NCBI GenBank assembly: GCA_964524995.1
Contig: CAZGDV010000053.1
Span: 1 to 20,204 of the forward strand
From: CAZGDV01 sp964524995
GTDB lineage: Bacteria > Chloroflexota > Dehalococcoidia > SZUA-161
Direction of reading: 5' to 3'
DNA length: 20,204 bases
In this document: in pieces, positions 14,513 through 20,204 of the stretch
Position numbering within the stretch: the stretch's first letter is position 1
Layout: every line of letters begins with the position of its first letter
Notes under the pieces: generated by a model
Told to the model about the DNA's origin: nothing
Database searches by the model: none
The model's input: only the letters and a program-made list of their open reading frames with translations
Translations under genes and position numbers: made by a program

Positions 14513-15616
14513 ATGGTCTCTGAGTTCCTCGACGCTTACCGGAACAGGCACGAGCTCGCGGAGGGGTGGAAGAAGGAAGGGAGGAAGATCTGCGGGTTCT
14601 TCTGCAACTACGTTCCTGAGGAAATCATCTCTGCTGCGGGCGCCATCCCCGTGCGAATCAGGGGTGGTACCGAGAACGTTGAGATCGCAGATGCTCACCT
14701 GCCGACCTTCTGCTGCTCTTACATCAGGAGTGTGCTCGACCTGGCCCTGAGAGGGCGTTACTCCTATCTGGACGGGGTTGTCTTCCCCAAGAGCTGTGAC
14801 ATGACGCGCGTGCTCCCCGGCATATGGAAGAGGAACGTGCTGACCCCCTTCCAGTACATGCTACCGGTACCGGGCAAGGACACGGACGAAGCTGTCGGTT
14901 TCCTGACTTACGAGCTGGACCGCTTCAGAGAGGCCCTGGCAGCCGAGTTCGGCGGGGACGTTGGTGACGAGGCCCTGAGGAAGTCGATCAAGACGTACAA
15001 CGAGAATCGGGCGCTGGTTGGCGACGTATACAAGCTCGCGCTCAGCAACGCGCCCCCGCTCTCGGGGTCGGACATGTTCGGCATCCTCATGTCGGGGCAG
15101 ATAATGCCGAAGGAGCAGCACAACGTGATGCTGCGCAAGCTGCTGGATAATCCGCCGGCTCCGCAGGGCGGCTCAAATGGCAAGGTCAGGCTCATGATAG
15201 TCGGCAACACGTTCGAGACCGCCGATCTTCTTCTCGTGATGGAGGAGTGTGGTGCGCAGGTGGTGATCGACGACGTTGATACCGGCACAAGGTACTACGA
15301 GACCCTGGTGGATGAGAGCCTTGATCCTCTTAGAGGACTTGCGGTGCGGTATCTGAGGAAGACGCCTTGCCCATGCAAGCACCCGACCGAGCGTCGTCTC
15401 GAGCGTATTCTGGCTCTAGCGAGCGAGTACCGTGTCAAGGGCGTGGTCCTGCTGAATCAGAAGTACTGCGACAGCCATCTCTACGACCGTCCATGGATCG
15501 AGAGCAAGCTGAAGGAAAACGGCCTGCAAGTACTTTTTGTGGAGCATTCAGACATCGGATGGGTCGGTGGCAAGTTCAAGACCATGGTCGAGGCCTTCAT
15601 GGAGATGGTAGGGTAG
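14513..15616 (+). CDS. BcrC/HgdB-like subunit of benzoyl-CoA reductase / 2-hydroxyacyl-CoA dehydratase family
   Basis: The 367-residue protein belongs to the HGD-D family shared by class I benzoyl-CoA reductase BcrB/BcrC and dehydratases such as HgdAB, HadBC and FldBC. It opens with GFFCNYVPEEIISAAGAIPVRI (28-49), very like BcrC-type proteins. Candidate cluster cysteines are C31, C67/C68 (FCCSYIRS), C95 (PKSCDMTR) and C319 (NQKYCDSH). The length also matches BcrC. Together with the next gene it would form the [4Fe-4S]-carrying catalytic module, which takes one electron at a time from an ATP-driven activator. No activator gene is in the window. Translation is probably coupled to the ligase gene, as its ribosome site is poor and the gap is only 2 bases. 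Reductase versus dehydratase cannot be settled here. Confidence 0.9.
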   Translation: MVSEFLDAYRNRHELAEGWKKEGRKICGFFCNYVPEEIISAAGAIPVRIRGGTENVEIADAHLPTFCCSYIRSVLDLALRGRYSYLDGVVFPKSCDMTRVLPGIWKRNVLTPFQYMLPVPGKDTDEAVGFLTYELDRFREALAAEFGGDVGDEALRKSIKTYNENRALVGDVYKLALSNAPPLSGSDMFGILMSGQIMPKEQHNVMLRKLLDNPPAPQGGSNGKVRLMIVGNTFETADLLLVMEECGAQVVIDDVDTGTRYYETLVDESLDPLRGLAVRYLRKTPCPCKHPTERRLERILALASEYRVKGVVLLNQKYCDSHLYDRPWIESKLKENGLQVLFVEHSDIGWVGGKFKTMVEAFMEMVG

Positions 15617-15622
15617 GTAGAC

Positions 15623-16879
15623 ATGGAAGGCAAAGCACCTGAGAAGACGGAGAGTCAGGCCAAGGCTCCGAGGCTCAGTTCCTCGGCAGCCCTGGGTCCG
15701 ATGAACGAGCAGTATTATCAGGACCTGGCCAATGCCAAAGAGACGGGGACGCCGGTCTTCTGGATCACGTCGATGGCCCCTATTGAGCTGGTCTCTGCCT
15801 TCGACGGTATCGCGTTCTTGCCTGAGAACTACGCCGCGTTGTGCTCTTCACGCAAGGTGGCGCCGGAGTTCATCGATGCTGGTGTGTCGCTCGGCTATGC
15901 TGCGGGCATTTGTTCGTATGCGCTGAACTGCTTCGGGTCCATGCACCTCGGGAAGGGAGCGTTCGGCGACGCGGGCCCGCCGGCTCCTGATATCCTTCTG
16001 GCGACGGAAGGTGCCTGCATCACGCATCCGAAGTGGTGGGAGGCGCTGCAGAGGCACTACAATTGCCCTCTGGTTATCGTCGATGCGCCGTACACGGTTG
16101 ATAGCGATACGCTCTCTGACCATCAGAAGCGCTACCTGGCCGCTGAACTCGAGCGCGCTGCCCACGAGATCGCCGGGTACACTGGTAAGAAGTTCGATAT
16201 GGACAAGCTTCGGGAGGTCGTTGCCCTCTCGGACCGGACCAGTGAGCTGTGGGATGAGATCGACGCCATGCGCGCAGTCGTGCCTACGCCTGTGAGCCAG
16301 ATAGACGTGTTCACGCTTCAGTTCCCGCTCGTGACTCTGAAGGGAACCAAGCCCGCAGCCGAGTTCTACGGGCCGGTGGTCGAGGAGGTGAGGCAGCGAG
16401 TGGAAAACGGTGTCGGGTTCCTGCAAAACGAGCGGTTCCGGCTGATGTGGGACCTGTTCCCCGTGTTTCACAATCTGCGGCTCTTCAACTACTTCGCTGA
16501 CCTCGGAGCGGCGTTCGTATCCGACCTGTACGGAAACGCCTTCAGCGGACGCCTGGATGCGTCAGACCCGTTCGGGGGTATGGCGGCAAGGTATCTGAGT
16601 TTCTTCATGCGGTCCTCTTCGATGGGCAAGGCTGTGATATACAAGGAACGCGCGAAGAGGTACAAGGTTGATGGCATGGTATTCCACGCGAACCGGTGCT
16701 GCAGGTGCTTCTCAGCCGAACAGCCGGAGGTGGGACAGATACTGCGACAGGAGCTGGGTATTCCCAGTATGGTTTTTGAGGCCGACATGGTAGATGTGAG
16801 GGCATATGACGACGAGCAGGTCAAGGCCCGCATCGATGCCTTCATTGAGTTGCTGGAGGCGAAGAAGTACCCCAAGTGA
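15623..16879 (+). CDS. BcrB/HgdA-like subunit of benzoyl-CoA reductase / 2-hydroxyacyl-CoA dehydratase family
   Basis: The 418-residue protein is the larger partner of the preceding gene and lies 6 bases after it. Family signatures are FLPENYAALCSSRK (65-78, C74), GYAAGICSYALNCFG (91-105, C97 and C103) and VDGMVFHANRCCRCF (349-363, C359, C360 and C362). The first ~25 residues are a low-complexity Ala/Lys/Glu-rich tail absent from many relatives. The PENYAALC and CSYA pattern favours benzoyl-CoA reductase BcrB-like proteins over hydroxyglutaryl-CoA dehydratases, but this is a judgement by eye. With its partner it would bind acyl-CoA and the catalytic cluster. GTAGGGTAGG before the ATG gives a modest ribosome site. 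Confidence 0.9.
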   Translation: MEGKAPEKTESQAKAPRLSSSAALGPMNEQYYQDLANAKETGTPVFWITSMAPIELVSAFDGIAFLPENYAALCSSRKVAPEFIDAGVSLGYAAGICSYALNCFGSMHLGKGAFGDAGPPAPDILLATEGACITHPKWWEALQRHYNCPLVIVDAPYTVDSDTLSDHQKRYLAAELERAAHEIAGYTGKKFDMDKLREVVALSDRTSELWDEIDAMRAVVPTPVSQIDVFTLQFPLVTLKGTKPAAEFYGPVVEEVRQRVENGVGFLQNERFRLMWDLFPVFHNLRLFNYFADLGAAFVSDLYGNAFSGRLDASDPFGGMAARYLSFFMRSSSMGKAVIYKERAKRYKVDGMVFHANRCCRCFSAEQPEVGQILRQELGIPSMVFEADMVDVRAYDDEQVKARIDAFIELLEAKKYPK

Positions 16880-16913
16880 GCTGGGGACAATCTGAATACG
16901 GAAGGAGACCATT

Positions 16914-18035
16914 GTGGATTTCAACCTGACCCAACAGCAGGAGATGTTCCAGAAAGAGGTGAGGAAGTTCGCCGAGGCGGAGTTGACGCCTCTGGTCGAG
17001 ATCATGGACGGCCAGAACGACTTCCCGCATGAGATTCGGCCCAAGATAGCCGCCATGAACCTATACGGGATACCGTTCGACCCGAAGTACGGTGGGACCG
17101 GGGCCGACCATCTCAGTCTCGTTCTGGCGCTGGAGGAGATCGCGAAGGTCCTGGCGGCTATAGCGATACACATTCAGTTGGCGCATGTTGTCAACGATAG
17201 ATTCAACAAGCTGGCGACCGAAGAGCAGAAGATGGAATGGATGCCGAAGCTATGTGACGCGTCCAAGGTGGGCTGCTTCGGCTTCACGGAGCCCGATACC
17301 GGGTCGAACCCGAAGATGATCAAGACCGTGGCGGTCGAGGAAGCCGATTCCTTTGTGCTGAATGGGACGAAGAGGTTCATCACCAACGCTCCCTGGGCGG
17401 ACGTGATGTGTGTCTTTGCCAAGCTGGAGGGTGACATCAGCCTGTTCTTCGTGGAGACGGACAGGCCGGGTTTCTCGACCTCTCCCAAGATGGACAAGCT
17501 GGGCCTGCGGGGCACCGACCTGTCCGACGTGATACTCGAGGATGTGCGAGTCCCCAAGGACCACCTCATGGGTGGAAGGGGTGGCAAGTTCGACGCCCTG
17601 AAGGATGCCATGACGATCGGCAAGCTTTGCCTGAGCGCACAGTGCGTGGGCCTCATGCAGGCCTCGCTCGAGGAGGCGATTAAGTACGCGATGAACCGGA
17701 TGCACTTCGATGAGCCCATCTTCGAGCTTCAGGCTATCCACTGGCTGCTCGCCGAGATGGCATCGAGGCTGGAGGCTTCGCGCTGGCTGACGTACCGTGG
17801 TGGTTTCCTGAAAGACCAGGGTATGGATACGATCAAGGACATGGCGATAGTGAAGCTCTTCGTCACGCAGACCGCCGTGGACGTTTGCAGGTTCGGCATG
17901 CAGGTGCACGGGGCTTACGGCATCAGCAAGGAGTACAAGATCGAGCGCCTGTTCAGGGACGCCAAGATGTACGAGCTGCTGGAAGGGACATCGGAGATCC
18001 AGAGAGAGCTCATTGTGAAGCGACTTCCAAGGTAG
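16914..18035 (+). CDS. Acyl-CoA dehydrogenase (first of three)
   Basis: The 373-residue flavoprotein is a full-length acyl-CoA dehydrogenase: MDFNLTQQQEMFQKEVRKFA start, PKYGGTGAD (57-65), FGFTEPDTGSNP in the FAD/substrate-binding middle domain, and a C-terminal YELLEGTSEIQRELIVKR. E357 in EGTSEIQ is at the usual position of the catalytic base of short/medium-chain enzymes. It would introduce an alpha,beta double bond and pass electrons to ETF, which is not encoded here. GTG start with AAGGAGA upstream; 34 bases after the BcrB-like gene, so it may belong to that operon. Related enzymes act on glutaryl-, benzylsuccinyl- and cyclohexane-carboxyl-CoA; the substrate cannot be chosen. Confidence 0.93.
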   Translation: MDFNLTQQQEMFQKEVRKFAEAELTPLVEIMDGQNDFPHEIRPKIAAMNLYGIPFDPKYGGTGADHLSLVLALEEIAKVLAAIAIHIQLAHVVNDRFNKLATEEQKMEWMPKLCDASKVGCFGFTEPDTGSNPKMIKTVAVEEADSFVLNGTKRFITNAPWADVMCVFAKLEGDISLFFVETDRPGFSTSPKMDKLGLRGTDLSDVILEDVRVPKDHLMGGRGGKFDALKDAMTIGKLCLSAQCVGLMQASLEEAIKYAMNRMHFDEPIFELQAIHWLLAEMASRLEASRWLTYRGGFLKDQGMDTIKDMAIVKLFVTQTAVDVCRFGMQVHGAYGISKEYKIERLFRDAKMYELLEGTSEIQRELIVKRLPR

Positions 18036-18040
18036 TCGCA

Positions 18041-18062
18041 GGCTCCACCGGGGAGCCGGTGG
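18041..18062 (+). repeat. Short overlapping inverted repeats after the first acyl-CoA dehydrogenase
   Basis: GGCTCC (18041-18046) pairs with GGAGCC (18052-18057), and alternatively CCACCGG (18045-18051) pairs with CCGGTGG (18056-18062). The two hairpins are mutually exclusive. No T tract follows, so intrinsic termination is unlikely; an RNA stability or processing element is possible. Confidence 0.4.
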
Positions 18063-18092
18063 TGGTTCGATTGGAGAAGCAGAATGCCTCGA

Positions 18093-18134
18093 ATACGCAG
18101 GGTCGGGGTTAGATGGACAGATGGCCCTGCGTAT
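18093..18134 (+). repeat. 10-bp perfect inverted repeat with 22-base spacer
   Basis: ATACGCAGGG (18093-18102) and CCCTGCGTAT (18125-18134) are exact reverse complements. They lie in the 128-base gap between the first and second acyl-CoA dehydrogenase genes, 17 bases before an AAGGAGG ribosome site (18151-18157). No T tract follows, so a terminator is unlikely. A dimeric regulator site or an mRNA hairpin that sets different expression of the two neighbours would fit. Confidence 0.55.
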
Positions 18135-18163
18135 CGTCTGAAGCCCCAATAAGGAGGACATAG

Positions 18164-19351
18164 ATGGATTTTCGGCTTACGGACGAACAGAGAGAGTTGC
18201 GCAAGGAGTTCTTCAAGGTCTGTGAGGGACTCACGAAGAAGAAACCGGAGGGGTTCACGGGGCTGGAGGGCTGTTACGACACGGACGAAGGTTGGCAGTA
18301 CCACCTTGACTGTGCCAAGGAGTTCGCCGAGAGGAACTGGCTGGCGCTGGGCTGGGACGAAGAGTACGGCGGCCAGGGCACGATCATGGACAAGGTGTTC
18401 CTGTCCGAGGCCACGGGGTACTATGACGTGCCTGGAGTGGATATCTTCGGTGTGAACATGCTCTCGCCAACCCTCCATGCGGCGGCAAGCGAGGAGATCA
18501 AGCGCGAGTACTTGCCGAGTATCCGCTCCGGCGAGAGAATGTGGTGCGAGCTGTGGAGTGAGCCGAACGCCGGCTCGGACCTCGCGGCCCTGACGACGTC
18601 GGCGGTGAGGAAGGGCGACGAGTATATCATCAACGGGCAGAAGATATGGAGCACGGGTGCGCACAGGGGGCATTGGGCGTTCGCGCTGGTCAGGACGGAC
18701 CCTCACGCCGACAAGAAGCAGAAGGGTATCACGTTCATCCTGATGGACATGAAGACACCTGGCATCACGGTGAGGCCTCTCCTGTATATGGATGGCGGCC
18801 ACCTCTACAACGAGGTCTTCCTGGACGACGTGCGGGTCCCGGCGAACCAGATAGTCGGCGAGGAGAACCAGGGGTGGGGCGTCACGCAGACGCTCGCCAA
18901 CTTCGAGCGATCGAGCCTGGGTGCCATAATGGACATGCACAGGCAGCTGGAGGAGATGGTCGAGTACTGCAACGAAACTAAGGTGGGAGGCGAGCCGATC
19001 GCGAAGAACCCGCTGGTGAGGAACAAGCTGGCGGATATCGCCTGCCAGCTTTGGGCCGCGCACTCGCTGGCTTACAAGATAGCGGATGCCCAGAGCCGGG
19101 GTGAGATGGCTGCCTTCGACGCCTCGGCCGTGAAGGTGATCTCGGGTGAGTTGCAGGCGCGGTTTGCTCAGGTCGGGTGCGAGATACTGGGCCCGTACGG
19201 CCAGGTCAAGCATTCGAAGTGGTCATCGTTCGAAGGTTTCTTCGAGAAGTGGTATCAGCAGTCCTTCATCCTGAACGTGGCCATGGGTACGAACGAGATA
19301 CAACGCAACATCATCGCGTGGTACGGCCTGGGACTGCCCAGGATGAAGTAG
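18164..19351 (+). CDS. Acyl-CoA dehydrogenase (second), possible subunit of a heteromeric enzyme
   Basis: The 395-residue protein has the standard acyl-CoA dehydrogenase layout: MDFRLTDEQRELRKEFF, WDEEYGGQG (64-72), CELWSEPNAGSDLAAL (128-143), YIINGQKIWSTGAHRGHW (154-171) and a C-terminal AMGTNEIQRNIIA (373-385). The residue before GT, which is the catalytic Glu in short/medium-chain enzymes, is Met374. A Glu at 248 (FERSSLG) lies near where isovaleryl- and long-chain enzymes keep their base and could substitute. The type recalls the large subunit of paired dehydrogenases such as PimC/PimD or FadE28/FadE29, and the following gene looks like the matching small subunit. AAGGAGG precedes the ATG, the strongest ribosome site in the window. 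Confidence 0.92.
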   Translation: MDFRLTDEQRELRKEFFKVCEGLTKKKPEGFTGLEGCYDTDEGWQYHLDCAKEFAERNWLALGWDEEYGGQGTIMDKVFLSEATGYYDVPGVDIFGVNMLSPTLHAAASEEIKREYLPSIRSGERMWCELWSEPNAGSDLAALTTSAVRKGDEYIINGQKIWSTGAHRGHWAFALVRTDPHADKKQKGITFILMDMKTPGITVRPLLYMDGGHLYNEVFLDDVRVPANQIVGEENQGWGVTQTLANFERSSLGAIMDMHRQLEEMVEYCNETKVGGEPIAKNPLVRNKLADIACQLWAAHSLAYKIADAQSRGEMAAFDASAVKVISGELQARFAQVGCEILGPYGQVKHSKWSSFEGFFEKWYQQSFILNVAMGTNEIQRNIIAWYGLGLPRMK

Positions 19352-19380
19352 CCGTATTCCGAAGGATAAGGAGCATAGCC

Positions 19381-20204
19381 ATGGATATCAAGTTCGGCGA
19401 AGAACAGGAGATGCTGCAGAAGACGGCATTCGACTTCCTCTCGACGGAGTGCCCCAAGACGAAGGTGATAGAGTTGGAGGAGGACGAGAAGGGCTATTCC
19501 CCTGAGATGTGGAAGAAGATGGCGGAGCTTGGCTGGCAGGGCCTCATGATTCCGGAGGAGTATGGCGGAATGGGGATGACGTTCCAGGACCTCACCGTCC
19601 TCCTGGAGCAGATGGGCCGCAACGTAACGCCGGGGCCGTTCTTCTGCACGGTTGTCGAGGGCGCGAACTACATCATGGAGGCAGGGTCTGACGAGCAGAA
19701 GAAGGAGTTCCTGCCCAAGATAGCCGAAGGCGAGATAATCGTGACGACGGCCATCCTCGAGCCCGGCGGGATATACTACGAACCGGCCGGCATCAACCTC
19801 AAGGCAACCAAGCAGGGTGACGGCTACGTGCTCAAGGGCGTGAAGGTCTTCGTGGAGATGGCCAATGTCGCAGACTACATCATCTGTGTGGCCAGGACCG
19901 CCGGTGGGGCTGGAACTGATGGTATCAGCCTCTTCATAGTGGACGCGAAGTCGACGGGCGTGAGCATCGAGGTCATGCCGACCATTGCCTACGACAAGCT
20001 GTGTGAGGTGCGCTTCGACGACGTGGCTGTCCCCGCGAAGAACGTTCTTGGAGAAGCTGGTAAGGGGTGGCCGGTCGTCCAGACTTTGCTGCGGAAGGGG
20101 AAGATAGCCAAGGCCGCGGAGTCCGTCGGCGGCATGCAGGCCGCAGTGGACATGACCGTCGCCTATTGTAAGGAGAGGGTGCAGTACGACAGGCAGATCG
20201 GCGC
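19381..20204 (+). CDS. Acyl-CoA dehydrogenase (third), 3' end off window
   Basis: The reading frame opens at an ATG behind AAGGAG (19368-19373) and runs 274 codons to the edge, so about 100 residues are missing, including the C-terminal motif. Features seen are MDIKFGEEQEMLQKTAFDFL, IPEEYGGMGMTFQD (57-70), LPKIAEGEIIVTTAILEPGG with a reduced TEPGGGSD-type flavin loop, and ERVQYDRQIG at the end. The degenerate flavin loop and the placement 29 bases after a full acyl-CoA dehydrogenase gene fit the small subunit of an alpha2beta2 enzyme of the PimD/FadE29 kind. Catalytic competence cannot be judged because the C-terminus is cut. Confidence 0.9.
   Translation, partial: MDIKFGEEQEMLQKTAFDFLSTECPKTKVIELEEDEKGYSPEMWKKMAELGWQGLMIPEEYGGMGMTFQDLTVLLEQMGRNVTPGPFFCTVVEGANYIMEAGSDEQKKEFLPKIAEGEIIVTTAILEPGGIYYEPAGINLKATKQGDGYVLKGVKVFVEMANVADYIICVARTAGGAGTDGISLFIVDAKSTGVSIEVMPTIAYDKLCEVRFDDVAVPAKNVLGEAGKGWPVVQTLLRKGKIAKAAESVGGMQAAVDMTVAYCKERVQYDRQIG

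Noticed and set aside
17915..19213. Long minus-strand ORF (432 codons) opposite the dehydrogenases
   Set aside because: It is antisense to two clear acyl-CoA dehydrogenase genes, has no recognisable domain and is explained by the third-position GC bias of the real genes.

Overview
The window looks like a chromosomal catabolic region of a strictly anaerobic bacterium. It is moderately GC-rich by eye and densely coded, and almost everything is on the + strand in short-gap, operon-like runs. Oxygen-sensitive enzyme families dominate: a 4-hydroxybutyryl-CoA dehydratase-type protein with all its cluster ligands, a benzoyl-CoA reductase/2-hydroxyacyl-CoA dehydratase pair, and a 2-oxoacid:ferredoxin oxidoreductase with its own 2x[4Fe-4S] ferredoxin. 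The style (split B12 mutase, family III CoA-transferase, DUF362 protein, thiolase plus OB-fold/HMG-CoA synthase fusion, many acyl-CoA dehydrogenases) would suit an uncultured Chloroflexota (Dehalococcoidia-like) or Desulfobacterota genome. That placement is inference from gene content only. There are no tRNA or rRNA genes, CRISPR arrays, insertion sequences or phage genes.

Layout. (1) Positions 1-1146, minus strand: a B12-binding small subunit followed, one base later, by the start of a mutase large subunit that runs off the left edge. (2) 1147-1371: divergent promoter region. (3) 1372-4454, plus strand: DUF362 protein, family III CoA-transferase/racemase, PaaI-like hot-dog thioesterase. (4) 4455-4712: gap with a possible promoter. 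(5) 4713-10175: HMG-CoA-synthase-like/DUF35 fusion, SCP2-type thiolase, MaoC-like half-dehydratase, 4-hydroxybutyryl-CoA dehydratase homologue, SDR. (6) 10176-10478: the longest gap, holding a 24-bp-period tandem repeat, the best sigma70-like promoter in the window and a terminator-like hairpin in the leader. (7) 10479-16879: ferredoxin subunit, fused alpha-beta 2-oxoacid:ferredoxin oxidoreductase, AMP-forming acyl-CoA ligase, BcrC-like and BcrB-like subunits. (8) 16914-20204: three consecutive acyl-CoA dehydrogenases, the last cut by the right edge. A 10-bp inverted repeat lies between the first and second.

How the genes may work together (inference): an acid is made into its CoA thioester by the ligase or CoA-transferase. 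It is then reduced or dehydrated by the BcrBC/HgdBC-like pair using low-potential electrons that the oxidoreductase/ferredoxin could supply. It is oxidised by acyl-CoA dehydrogenases, rearranged or dehydrated by the radical 4-hydroxybutyryl-CoA dehydratase-like enzyme, then hydrated, oxidised and thiolytically cleaved by MaoC, SDR and thiolase/HMGCS-DUF35. The divergent B12 mutase could handle a branched acyl-CoA product. The ASKHA ATPase activator needed by the BcrBC/HgdBC family, ETF, a catalytic MaoC partner and an oxidoreductase gamma subunit are all missing from the window. The set resembles both anaerobic aromatic degradation and reductive amino-acid (Fld-type) metabolism without being a standard copy of either. 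The most unusual points are the mutase whose substrate-binding segment departs from the family, the fused gamma-less oxidoreductase, the HMGCS-like protein without the usual acid/base residues, and the structured leader in front of the redox operon.
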